Source: Bosea sp. ANAM02 (GTDB taxonomy: Bacteria > Pseudomonadota > Alphaproteobacteria > Rhizobiales > Beijerinckiaceae). From it: a stretch of 64,000 nucleotides of DNA. A model generated the notes under the pieces. That model was not told the DNA's origin and searched no databases. It saw only the letters and a program-made list of their open reading frames with translations. Position numbers and translations under genes: made by a program. Within the stretch, counting starts at the first letter, position 1. Every line of letters begins with the position of its first letter. Shown here one piece after another: positions 1-12,702 of this stretch. The DNA is taken from contig NZ_AP022848.1 in NCBI RefSeq assembly GCF_011764485.1, forward strand, positions 4,430,001-4,494,000. The letters are read 5' to 3'.

Positions 1-1
1 T

Positions 2-1591
<1,590 letters not shown>

Positions 1592-1613
1592 GCCTGCCCT
1601 CCTCGAAACGATC

Positions 1614-1642
1614 AGCCCGCGGCGCCAGCCGCGGGCTTTTTT
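1614..1642 (+). terminator. Rho-independent terminator
   Basis: A perfect 10-bp stem, AGCCCGCGGC / GCCGCGGGCT, with a GCCA loop is followed directly by a T run. It starts 23 bp after the stop of the peptide ABC transporter gene and should end that transcript. It is the clearest intrinsic terminator in the window. Confidence 0.9.
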
Positions 1643-1805
1643 GTTGCGGAGCGCCATACCGGCCCTGGAGCCGGAAGCCGAAACCGTCGCGACGGCCCCG
1701 TCCCCAATGGCTTCCCGCCGCCCTGACGACCGGCCGAGAGGCCGCTCCCTCCGGAAACGCCGAAGACGTCATCGATCTTCTGCCAAGGGGCTGCGAGTCG
1801 GATCG

Positions 1806-2564
1806 TCAGAGCAATCGAACCGACATGCCGCCATCGACGATCATCGGGCTTCCCGTCATGAAACTTGATCGGTCCGACAGGAGGAAAAGCGCCGCCTGAG
1901 CGATCTCTTGCGCGCTCGCCATGCGTTTCATCGGATGAAGGTTCGCGACGAAGCTCATCACATCGGGATTTCCCTCGCCTCCCGCGGGGGTGATCGTGCC
2001 TCCCGGCATCAGCGCGGTCACGCGGATGCCTTCCGAGGCATGGTCCGATGCCAATGACTGCGCCAGCCCGTTCATGCCGGCCTTGGATGCCGCATAGGCC
2101 CCCATGCCCGGCAACCCGCCGTTGCTGAAGCCCACGAAGGACGAGGTGAACACGATCGAGCCGCCGCCGCGCTTCCTGATAGCGGGGATCTGTGCCTTCG
2201 CCGCCAGGAAGGCGGAGGTGAGATTGACGGATATCACATCGTCCCAGATTGCCTTCGCCATGTCGGGTACCGGCAACATCTCCCCCACGATGCCCGCGTT
2301 GTTGAACGCGCCGTCGAGACCTCCGAACTCCCGGACCGCCAGGTCGACCAGCGCCTCGGCGTAGCCCGCGTCCCGGACGTCACCCGCCAGGACAACCGCC
2401 CTGCCGTTAGCAGCCTGGATTCGAGCCGCCAGCGCCCCGAGCTCGGCGGACCGGCGGGCGCCCAGCACCACATTGGCCCCTTCCTTCGCGAACAGTTCCG
2501 CCCCCGCCGCGCCGATCCCGCTGCTGGCGCCCGTCACGACGACCGTCTTCCCTTCCAGTTCCAC
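1806..2564 (-). CDS. SDR family NAD(P)-dependent oxidoreductase
   Basis: Classical short-chain dehydrogenase/reductase of 252 aa, the usual family length. Visible are the cofactor motif TGASSGIG near the N-terminus, NNAG in the middle, a catalytic serine region (FTSSFVG) and the YxxxK pair (YAASK), with the typical C-terminal VDGG. The frame stays open far upstream, but the homology begins at a GTG (VELEGKTVVV) preceded by a good GGAGGAG ribosome site 6-7 bases away, so that GTG is taken as the start; the upstream extension is only the shadow of the opposite strand. It is transcribed away from the yeiH-like gene. The substrate is unknown. Confidence 0.9.
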   Translation of the reverse strand: MELEGKTVVVTGASSGIGAAGAELFAKEGANVVLGARRSAELGALAARIQAANGRAVVLAGDVRDAGYAEALVDLAVREFGGLDGAFNNAGIVGEMLPVPDMAKAIWDDVISVNLTSAFLAAKAQIPAIRKRGGGSIVFTSSFVGFSNGGLPGMGAYAASKAGMNGLAQSLASDHASEGIRVTALMPGGTITPAGGEGNPDVMSFVANLHPMKRMASAQEIAQAALFLLSDRSSFMTGSPMIVDGGMSVRLL

Positions 2565-2820
2565 GGCACTTCTCCTCCAAAGACATGAGCCGCCCTTAGA
2601 GTTGAACCAGGCCCGGGCTGACACCCGTTTCCTGCCTCGCCAGGCAGAGGCCTGTCCGAGTTTCGACGGCATGACCGCCCTGAGCTTTGGAAGCCGATCG
2701 CCCCATGTCCTCGACCGGCCGGCCCGGATGCCGAAGCACCGACCGTGTATCCGGCGCAACGCCTCCACCGTTCGACCACACCGAACAGAGCGATCGAAAC
2801 AATACGATAGACAGTTTATT

Positions 2821-2847
2821 CCTTCTCCGACTAGGTCAGCGGAGAAG
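2821..2847. promoter_or_regulatory. Inverted repeat upstream of the YeiH-family gene
   Basis: CTTCTCCG and CGGAGAAG are perfect 8-base arms around a 10-base spacer, ending 17 bases before the start codon. This could be an operator or a leader hairpin near the ribosome site. The rest of the 300-bp divergent intergenic stretch (2565-2864) holds no gene I can see and should carry both promoters; I could not assign convincing -35/-10 pairs. Confidence 0.35.
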
Positions 2848-2864
2848 AAGGTTCTCCTACGATC

Positions 2865-3947
2865 ATGCACGCCCCCGCCCCCTCGCCTGCACCGACCAAT
2901 TCCCTGTTGCAGAACGCAGGACGCATCCTGCCAGGCCTCGGCCTCTGTGCAGGCATCAGCGCCGTCGCCTTCGTGCTGGAACATATCGAAGCCCTCGCAA
3001 CCGGTCGCGCCTGGCTGGAGGCGCTGGTGCTGGCGATCCTGATCGGCACGGCCATCCGCTCGATCTGGACGCCCTCCGAAATCTGGCGGCCTGGCATCGC
3101 CTTCTCCGCGAAGATGGTGCTGGAGATCGCCATCGTGCTGCTCGGAGCCTCCTTGAACGTGGCGATGATCATGGCCGCCGGACCGGCGCTGCTGATCGGA
3201 ATCGCGGTGGTGGTGGCGCTGGCGCTCGTCGTCAGTTTCCTGCTGGGCCGTGCCCTGGGTTTGCCGAAGCGCATGGCGGTTCTGGTCGCCTGCGGCAATT
3301 CCATCTGCGGCAATTCGGCCATCGCCGCCGTCGCGCCGGTGATCGGCGCCGACGGCAAGGATGTCGCCGCCTCGATCGCCTTCACCGCAGTGCTGGGCGT
3401 TCTGGTGGTGCTCGGACTGCCCCTGCTCGTCCCGCTCCTGCACATGAGCGAGACGCAATACGGCGTCCTGGCAGGGCTGACGGTCTATGCCGTCCCGCAG
3501 GTGCTGGCCGCGACCGCTCCCGTTGCGGCCGCCAGCGTCCAGATCGGCACCCTCGTCAAGCTGGTGCGCGTGCTGATGCTCGGCCCCGTCGTGCTGACGC
3601 TCTCGATCCTGGGACACCGGTTACGGGACGACCGGGAAGCCGGCACCGGCGGCGCCAGCCCGGCTTCGCGACGCCTGGCCGTCAACAAGCTCGTGCCCTG
3701 GTTCATCATCGCCTTCCTCGGCATGGCGGCGCTGCGCAGCCACGGCCTCATCCCGGAGATGGCGCTCGCCCCCCTCGCCAAGACAGCGAGCGTGCTCACC
3801 ATCATTTCGATGGCGGCGCTGGGGCTCGGGGTCGATGTCCGGGTCGTCGCCCGTGCCGGCGGGCGGGTCACCGCCGCTGTGACGCTATCCCTGATCGCCC
3901 TGACGGCCGTCAGCCTCGGCCTGATCCGCCTGCTCGGCATCGCCTGA
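2865..3947 (+). CDS. YeiH/UPF0324 family membrane protein (putative sulfate exporter family)
   Basis: Integral inner-membrane protein of 360 aa with about ten hydrophobic segments. It carries the family hallmark GNSICGNSAIAA in the middle of the chain and a C-terminal half rich in Ala/Leu/Val helices. YeiH-family proteins are annotated as putative sulfate or sulfite-type anion exporters, sometimes linked to LysR regulators; transport function is mostly inferred for the family. No LysR gene is adjacent here. The start ATG lies 17 bases after an inverted repeat. The gene converges with nadE across a short gap. Confidence 0.88.
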   Translation: MHAPAPSPAPTNSLLQNAGRILPGLGLCAGISAVAFVLEHIEALATGRAWLEALVLAILIGTAIRSIWTPSEIWRPGIAFSAKMVLEIAIVLLGASLNVAMIMAAGPALLIGIAVVVALALVVSFLLGRALGLPKRMAVLVACGNSICGNSAIAAVAPVIGADGKDVAASIAFTAVLGVLVVLGLPLLVPLLHMSETQYGVLAGLTVYAVPQVLAATAPVAAASVQIGTLVKLVRVLMLGPVVLTLSILGHRLRDDREAGTGGASPASRRLAVNKLVPWFIIAFLGMAALRSHGLIPEMALAPLAKTASVLTIISMAALGLGVDVRVVARAGGRVTAAVTLSLIALTAVSLGLIRLLGIA

Positions 3948-3963
3948 GCGGCGTTCTGCCGCT
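3947..3963. terminator. Possible bidirectional hairpin between convergent genes
   Basis: AGCGGC-GTTCT-GCCGCT forms a perfect 6-bp stem in the 18-bp gap between the yeiH-like gene and nadE. There is no T tract on either side, so termination is only suggested by position. Confidence 0.3.
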
Positions 3964-3965
3964 GC

Positions 3966-6005
<2,040 letters not shown>

Positions 6006-6272
6006 CGAAACCCCGTCAGCACAGGTCTGGCAAACCTGCCGCTCCGTTTATCGCGCATCGGGCAGCGACACAGCAAGCCGGCTCGCCCGCTCCGGCGCAG
6101 AGACGACCGACGTAAGGTGCCGCCCCGTCAACCCGCCGGAATTCTGCCTAAAACTTGACCAATGGACACTCAAACCTAGGCGGCTCAGGTTGACATCGTT
6201 CTAACCGAACGGCAAAGCCTCCGTTGAATCTTGATTTCGCGCCATGTGCGCCCTTCCAGCGGAAAGCCGCTC

Positions 6273-7637
6273 ATGTCAGCTTCGGCGTCTCCTCGCCCCG
6301 TCACCGGCTCCGGCCTTTCCGATCAGCTCGCACGCATCGCAGCCAAGACCTATCGGATCGGCATCATCGGTCTCGGCTATGTCGGTATCCCGCTGGCGCT
6401 GACGGCCTGCAAGGCGGGCTTCCAGGTCGTCGGGTTCGACATCGATGCCAAGCGCGTCGCCCAGATCAACCGCGGCGAGAGCTTCATCAAGCATATCCCC
6501 ACCGAGGCGATCGCCGCCGCGATCAGGGAAGACCGCTTCCGCGCCACGACCGATTTCGACGAGCTGCGCGACGTCGACGCGATCATCATCGCCGTGCCGA
6601 CGCCGCTGACCAAGCATCGCGAGCCGGACCTGAGCTATGTCGAGGCGACGGCCAAGGCGATCGCACCGCGCCTGCGCAAGGGTCATCTGGTCGTGCTTGA
6701 ATCGACGACATGGCCCGGCACGACGGACGAGATCATGCGCCCGATCTTCGAGAAGACCGGCCTCAAGAGCGGCGTCGATTTCCACCTCGCCTTCTCGCCC
6801 GAGCGCGAGGACCCCGGCAACCCGGATTTCGGCACCTCGACCATCCCGAAGGTGGTCGGCGGCGACGGCGCGGATGCGCTGGAGCTGGCCAACGCGGTCT
6901 ATGGCGCGCTCGTGGTCAAGACCGTGCCTGTCTCCTCCTCGGCCACGGCAGAGGCGGTCAAGCTGACCGAGAACATCTTCCGCGCCGTCAACATCGCGCT
7001 CGTGAACGAGCTCAAGGTGATCTACGGCAAGATGGGCATCGATGTCTGGGAGGTGATCGATGCCGCCAAGACCAAGCCCTTCGGCTTCATGCCGTTCTAT
7101 CCGGGCCCTGGCCTCGGCGGGCACTGCATCCCGATCGACCCGTTCTACCTGACGTGGAAGGCACGCGAGTTCGACGTCACCACCCGCTTCATTGAGCTCG
7201 CCGGCCAGATCAACACGGCCATGCCGCATTGGGTGGTCGACCGCGTCGCCGAGGCGCTCGACCGCCAGCAGGGCCGCGGGCTCAACAGGGCGAAGATCCT
7301 GGTGATGGGCATCGCCTACAAGAAGAACATCGACGACATGCGCGAGAGCCCCTCGCTGCGCCTGATCGAGCTGCTCGAGGAGCGCGGCGCCACGGCCGAT
7401 TATCACGACCCGCACGTCGCCGTGATCCCGCCGACCCGCGAGCATGCCAATCTGACCGGCCGCGTCTCGGCCACACTTTCGCCCGAGACGATCAAGGGCT
7501 ATGACGCCGTGCTGATCGCGACAGACCATGACGCGGTCGACTACAAGGCGCTCGTCGCTGCGGCCCGCCTCGTCGTCGACACGCGCAATGCCTGCGCTAA
7601 GGCCGGCCTGACCGGCGACAATATCGTCAAGGCCTGA
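6273..7637 (+). CDS. wbpA: UDP-N-acetylglucosamine 6-dehydrogenase (WbpA type)
   Basis: Oxidises C6 of UDP-GlcNAc to the uronic acid with two NAD+, the entry step to UDP-2,3-diacetamido uronic acids. It has an N-terminal Rossmann motif (GLGYVG, residues 33-38), SPERxDPGN-like SPEREDPGNPDF, and the catalytic cysteine at 285 in GLGGHCIPIDP. An ATG 42 bases upstream is in frame, but the ATG used here follows a GGAAAG-like ribosome site. The assignment to WbpA rather than a UDP-glucose or GDP-mannose dehydrogenase rests on the next three genes being wbpB, wbpD and wbpE homologues. An exact TTGACA at 6190-6195 may be a -35 box, but no good -10 follows. Confidence 0.92.
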   Translation: MSASASPRPVTGSGLSDQLARIAAKTYRIGIIGLGYVGIPLALTACKAGFQVVGFDIDAKRVAQINRGESFIKHIPTEAIAAAIREDRFRATTDFDELRDVDAIIIAVPTPLTKHREPDLSYVEATAKAIAPRLRKGHLVVLESTTWPGTTDEIMRPIFEKTGLKSGVDFHLAFSPEREDPGNPDFGTSTIPKVVGGDGADALELANAVYGALVVKTVPVSSSATAEAVKLTENIFRAVNIALVNELKVIYGKMGIDVWEVIDAAKTKPFGFMPFYPGPGLGGHCIPIDPFYLTWKAREFDVTTRFIELAGQINTAMPHWVVDRVAEALDRQQGRGLNRAKILVMGIAYKKNIDDMRESPSLRLIELLEERGATADYHDPHVAVIPPTREHANLTGRVSATLSPETIKGYDAVLIATDHDAVDYKALVAAARLVVDTRNACAKAGLTGDNIVKA

Positions 7638-8612
<975 letters not shown>

Positions 8613-8615
8613 AAC

Positions 8616-9218
8616 GTGGCCGGCGCGTCGCAGATGCGGGAAGACCCGCGCTTTCCCGGCGCGCTCGTCCATGAGAGCGCCTATGTCGACGAGGGCGCCA
8701 CCCTCGGCGCCGGCACCAGGATCTGGCATTTCGTGCATGTCCTCGGCCAGACCACGGTCGGCAAAGATTGCGTGCTCGGCCAGAACGTGATGGCCGGGCC
8801 GCGCGTGACGATCGGCGACGGCTGCAAGATCCAGAATAATGTCGCGCTCTATGACGGTGTCGAGCTGGAGGCGGACGTGTTCTGCGGCCCCTCCTGCGTC
8901 TTCACCAACGTCAACAACCCGCGCGCCTTCATGAACCGCAAGGCAGAGTTCCGCCGCACGCTGGTAAAGCAGGGCGCGAGCATCGGCGCCAATGCGACGA
9001 TCGTCTGCGGACATACGCTCGGTGCGTATTGCTTCATTGCCGCCGGCGCGGTGGTGACCCGGGACGTGCCGGACTATGCTCTGATGGCCGGCGTCCCGGC
9101 GCGCCGGATCGGCTGGATGAGCAAGGCGGGCGAGCGGCTCGGGCCGGACCTGACCTGTCCGCTGACCGGAACGCGCTACCGGGAAACCAGCTCGGAGCAT
9201 CTGGAGGAGATTGCCTGA
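8616..9218 (+). CDS. wbpD: UDP-GlcNAc3NA(cid) N-acetyltransferase (WbpD type)
   Basis: Adds an acetyl group from acetyl-CoA to the 3-amino group of UDP-2-acetamido-3-amino-2,3-dideoxy-glucuronic acid. The 200-aa protein is a left-handed beta-helix (hexapeptide repeat) acyltransferase: repeated I/V-G steps such as TIGDGCKIQNNVALYDG and SIGANATIVCG, with a catalytic-type His in the HTLG region. The GTG at 8616 has an AAGGG ribosome site about 7 bases away; an ATG six codons later is the alternative. The stop overlaps the wbpE start (TGATG). Confidence 0.92.
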   Translation: MAGASQMREDPRFPGALVHESAYVDEGATLGAGTRIWHFVHVLGQTTVGKDCVLGQNVMAGPRVTIGDGCKIQNNVALYDGVELEADVFCGPSCVFTNVNNPRAFMNRKAEFRRTLVKQGASIGANATIVCGHTLGAYCFIAAGAVVTRDVPDYALMAGVPARRIGWMSKAGERLGPDLTCPLTGTRYRETSSEHLEEIA

Positions 9219-10375
9219 TGAGCGAACGCCCCCCGATCGAGTTCATCGACCTCAAGGCCCAGCGCCAGTACATCGGCAAGGCCATGGACGAGGCCATTCT
9301 CAAGGTCGTCCATGACGGCAACTACATTCTCGGCCAGCAGGTCCAGCAGTTCGAGACCGAGCTCGCCGCCTTCTGCGGCGCCAAGCACGCGATCGGCGTC
9401 GCCAATGGCACGGACGCGCTGATCCTGGTTCTCGAAGCACTCGGCATCGGCCCCGGCGACGCGGTGATCTGCCCGAGCTTCACCTTCGCGGCGACCGCCG
9501 AGGTCGTGGCCTGGATGGGCGCCACCCCCGTCTTCGCCGAGATCGACGAAGCGACCTACAATATCGACCCGAAGAGCCTCGGCGCCGCGCTGGAGACGGC
9601 GAAGCAGCACAAGCTCACCTGCCGCGCCCTGATCAGCGTCGACCTGTTCGGTCAGGCCTGCGACTACGAGCCGATCGAGGCCTTCTGCAAGCAGAACGGC
9701 CTCGTCCTGATCTCGGATTCGGCGCAAGGGTTCGGCGCCCGCTACAAGGGCCGCGTCGCAGGCAGCATCGGCGATTTCGCCACGACGAGCTTCTTCCCGG
9801 CCAAGCCGCTCGGCTGCTATGGCGATGGCGGCGCGATCCTGACCGATAATGACGAGCATGCCGCGCTGCTGATGTCGCTGCGCTTCCACGGCAAGGGCTC
9901 CTACAAGTACGACAATGTTCGCGTCGGCGTGAATTCGCGGCTCGATACCATCCAGGCGGCCGTGCTGATCGAGAAGCTCAAGGTCTATGCCGAGGAGATC
10001 GAGAAGCGGCAGATCGTGGCAGCCCGCTATACCGCGGCGCTCAAGGACGTCGCCGTGACGCCCCATGTCATGGCGGATTGCGTTTCGACCTGGGCCCAGT
10101 ACACGATCCGCGTGGCTGCCGACCGTCGCGACGCCTTCCAGGCCGCGCTGAAGGCCAAGGGCGTGCCGACCACGGTCTATTACCCCAAGCCGCTGCACCA
10201 GCAGACCGCCTACAAGCACTATCCGGTCGCCGGGAACGGCCTGCCGATCTCCGAGCGCGTCGCGCAGGAGGTCGTCGCCCTGCCGATGCACCCCTATCTC
10301 GATGAAGAGACGCAGGATTATATCATCGCACAGGTCCTGCAGGCTCTGACGGAGCCGGCGGCCGCGGTCGCATGA
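9218..10375 (+). CDS. wbpE: DegT/DnrJ/EryC1/StrS sugar aminotransferase (WbpE type)
   Basis: PLP-dependent transamination of the 3-keto UDP-sugar made by WbpB, with glutamate as donor. The 385-aa protein begins PIEFIDLKAQ and has the PLP lysine at 196 in SFFPAKPLGCYGDGGAI, followed by RVGVNSRLDTIQAA, matching WbpE closely. A longer open frame exists upstream, but this ATG overlaps the wbpD stop and starts where the homology starts. The C-terminus overlaps the next glycosyltransferase start by 4 bases, indicating translational coupling. Confidence 0.95.
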   Translation: MSERPPIEFIDLKAQRQYIGKAMDEAILKVVHDGNYILGQQVQQFETELAAFCGAKHAIGVANGTDALILVLEALGIGPGDAVICPSFTFAATAEVVAWMGATPVFAEIDEATYNIDPKSLGAALETAKQHKLTCRALISVDLFGQACDYEPIEAFCKQNGLVLISDSAQGFGARYKGRVAGSIGDFATTSFFPAKPLGCYGDGGAILTDNDEHAALLMSLRFHGKGSYKYDNVRVGVNSRLDTIQAAVLIEKLKVYAEEIEKRQIVAARYTAALKDVAVTPHVMADCVSTWAQYTIRVAADRRDAFQAALKAKGVPTTVYYPKPLHQQTAYKHYPVAGNGLPISERVAQEVVALPMHPYLDEETQDYIIAQVLQALTEPAAAVA

Positions 10376-11508
10376 GCCGGCCCCTGCGGCTGGCTTATCT
10401 CTCTCTAGAGACGCCACGGCTGGGCCAAGCTTCGCAGACCCACATTGACGAGATCATCGCCGGCCTGCGGGATTGCGGCTGGCAGGTCGAGCTGTTTGCG
10501 ACGAGCAGCGGCGGTGCGAGCACACGCTCCTCGCTCCTGCGCCGTCTCCTCGGTTATGGCCGTACGCAGATCGAACTTGGCAAACGCTTGCCCGAGTTCG
10601 ACGTCGTTTTCATCCGCTCGCACTTCATGGCGCTGCCGCTGACGCTATGGGCCCGCTGGCGCAGCATTCCGGTGGTTCACGAGATCAATGGCACCCCAGC
10701 TGATATCGGCGTGACCTACCGCTGGCTAAAGCCACTCTCCCCGCTCTTCTCCTGGCTTTACCGCACGCAGTATCGGCGCGCCGCTCACCTGCTCGCGGTA
10801 ACGCCCGGGCTCGTGGACTGGGTCAAGACCTTTGCCGGCCATGACCGCGTCGCTCTGGTTTCAAACGGCGCCAACACCGAGCTGTTCAAGCCGGAAGGCC
10901 CGTCCAGCCCGGTCCAGGGCCGATATGTGATCTTCGTCGGCGGTCTCGTCGCGTGGCACGGCATCGACACCATGCTGGCCGCCCTGAAGGAGCAGGACTG
11001 GCCGGCTGATCTGCGGCTGGTCATCGTCGGCGATGGCATCGAACGCGGCAAGGTTGAACAGGCGCTCGCCAATCGAAAGCTGCTTTGGCTGGGCCGGCAG
11101 CCTTACGATGCCGTTCCGGCCATCGTGCGCGGCGCCCTGACATCGCTTTGCGTCATCGAAAACCAGGACGGTCGTTCCGCTTCGGGCGTGGCACCGCTGA
11201 AACTGTTCGAGGCCATGGCCTGCGGCGTTCCCGTCATCGCCAGCGACCTGCCCTTCCAGGCCGAGCTTGTCCGCCAGGCCGAAGCCGGGCTGGTCGTGCC
11301 GCCGGCGGCTGCCCCCGCCATCGCAGCAGCCGTTAAGACTCTCGCCGACGCCCCCGAGAGAGCCCGGACGCTCGGCCGCAACGGCGCAGCCTACGTCGCC
11401 CGCGAGGCGAGCTGGCATCATCGCGGCCAGGAGATCGATCGCCTTCTGCGCTCGGTCATCTCACAGCCCGGCGTGCCTGCCACCGACCGGACGCCACCGC
11501 TGCCATGA
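10372..11508 (+). CDS. Glycosyltransferase family 4 protein
   Basis: Probable retaining GT-B glycosyltransferase of 378 aa acting on the cytoplasmic face in polysaccharide assembly. The C-terminal half shows the GT4 pattern: VIFVGGLVAWHG near 185, LRLVIVGDG, then SGVAPLKLFEAMACGVPVIASD, where the E and the G-V-P are the usual nucleotide-sugar contacts. The N-terminal half starts LAYLSLETPRLGQASQTH, an acceptor-side pattern common in this family. It overlaps wbpE and the next glycosyltransferase by 4 bases each. Donor and acceptor cannot be told from the sequence. Confidence 0.88.
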   Translation: MSRPLRLAYLSLETPRLGQASQTHIDEIIAGLRDCGWQVELFATSSGGASTRSSLLRRLLGYGRTQIELGKRLPEFDVVFIRSHFMALPLTLWARWRSIPVVHEINGTPADIGVTYRWLKPLSPLFSWLYRTQYRRAAHLLAVTPGLVDWVKTFAGHDRVALVSNGANTELFKPEGPSSPVQGRYVIFVGGLVAWHGIDTMLAALKEQDWPADLRLVIVGDGIERGKVEQALANRKLLWLGRQPYDAVPAIVRGALTSLCVIENQDGRSASGVAPLKLFEAMACGVPVIASDLPFQAELVRQAEAGLVVPPAAAPAIAAAVKTLADAPERARTLGRNGAAYVAREASWHHRGQEIDRLLRSVISQPGVPATDRTPPLP

Positions 11509-12671
11509 CACGGATCGCGCTTGTCTGCGTTTCGCCTCTGCAGCACGACTCGCGCGTGCTGCGTCATGCTGCGCTGCTCGCCGGCGCCGGCTACGAGGTG
11601 CGCATCTTCGCTCAAGCCCCCTTGCCCGCCACGCCACCCGCCCCCGTCACGGTCATCCCCGGCCCCGGCAGCGACACGCGTGTCCGCCTCGGCATGGTGC
11701 TCCGGCAAGCGCCTGCCTCGCTCCTGCCGGCCAGCGCGGACCTCCTCTACTGGCTTTCGCCGAGCAGGCTGACGACGCGGAGGAACCTGATCCGCTTCAA
11801 GCCCGATCTCGTCATCGCCAATGACTGGCGCGCGCTCCCCCTCGCCTTTGCGGCCAAGCGCGGCTGCGGGGCCCGCATCATCTACGACAGTCACGAATTC
11901 GCCCCGGAGGAATTCGCGGATAGCTGGCGCTGGCGGCTTCTCGCCCGGCAGCATGTCGTCAGGATCGAAGATCGCTATATCCGCGAGGCCGATGCGATCG
12001 CTACGGTCAGCGACGGCATCGCCGACGCCCTTGCCCAGCGCTACGGCCTGACGCGTCCGACCGTCGTCTCGAATACGCCGGCGTGGCAGGCGACCGCATT
12101 TCGACCCACGAGGCGTCCGATCACCGTGCTCTATCACGGCGCGGTCGTACCTCGCCGCGGCCTGGAAACCCTGATCGAGAGCGTTTCGCGATGGCCGGAA
12201 GAATTCCGCCTCGTCATCCGTGGCCCGGCTCAGGGTGGCTTCGACCAGCACCTGCGCAACCTCGCAGGCCCTCTCGGCGAGCGCATCGCCCTCGAGCCGC
12301 CGGTTCCGCCCGATCAGCTCATATCCACCGCTGCACAAGCCGATATCGGCATCTTCCTCCTGTCGAACAGCACGACGCATGCGCGCTTCGCCATGCCCAA
12401 CAAAATCTTCGAATACATGCAGGCGGGGCTGATGGTGATCAGCAGCGACCTGCCGGAGATCCGCAGCATGATCGAGGCAGCAGGCTGCGGCCTGCTGCTC
12501 TCGAACGACTCTCCGGAAGGCATCGCGACCTGCCTGGCCGGCCTGGACGCCGCGCGGATCGATGCCTGCAAGCGCGCAGCCCTTGCACGGGCACAGGACC
12601 TCAACTTCGAGGCGGAAGGCGGCAAGCTGCTCGCGCTGGTCGTCCGTTTCGCGCCGGCCGGAGCAGCTTAA
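11505..12671 (+). CDS. Glycosyltransferase family 4 protein
   Basis: 388-aa GT-B protein. Features include DSRVLRHAALLAGAGYEV at the N-terminus, IIYDSHEFAPEE, the C-terminal VLYHGAVVPRRGLETLI and LPNK-like MPNKIFEYMQAGLMVISSD. It is the last gene of the first plus-strand block. Its C-terminal domain is clearly related to that of the convergent minus-strand gene that follows (shared YHG-V, RGLE, EFRL-IRGP and PNK-FEY patterns), so the two look like inverted paralogues. The specific sugar is unknown. Confidence 0.87.
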   Translation: MTRIALVCVSPLQHDSRVLRHAALLAGAGYEVRIFAQAPLPATPPAPVTVIPGPGSDTRVRLGMVLRQAPASLLPASADLLYWLSPSRLTTRRNLIRFKPDLVIANDWRALPLAFAAKRGCGARIIYDSHEFAPEEFADSWRWRLLARQHVVRIEDRYIREADAIATVSDGIADALAQRYGLTRPTVVSNTPAWQATAFRPTRRPITVLYHGAVVPRRGLETLIESVSRWPEEFRLVIRGPAQGGFDQHLRNLAGPLGERIALEPPVPPDQLISTAAQADIGIFLLSNSTTHARFAMPNKIFEYMQAGLMVISSDLPEIRSMIEAAGCGLLLSNDSPEGIATCLAGLDAARIDACKRAALARAQDLNFEAEGGKLLALVVRFAPAGAA

Positions 12672-12702
12672 CCCTTTTCACCACCCGCCTTTGCCGACCA
12701 GA

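Noticed and set aside
2565..3617. N-terminal extension of the SDR frame to 603 codons
   Set aside because: The extra part is antisense to the yeiH-like gene and rich in His/Gln/Asp/Arg; the SDR fold starts at the GTG with a good ribosome site.
6190..6218. Sigma-70-type promoter for wbpA
   Set aside because: TTGACA is exact, but the bases 17 positions downstream (CAAAGC) do not form a credible -10 box; left as a note only.
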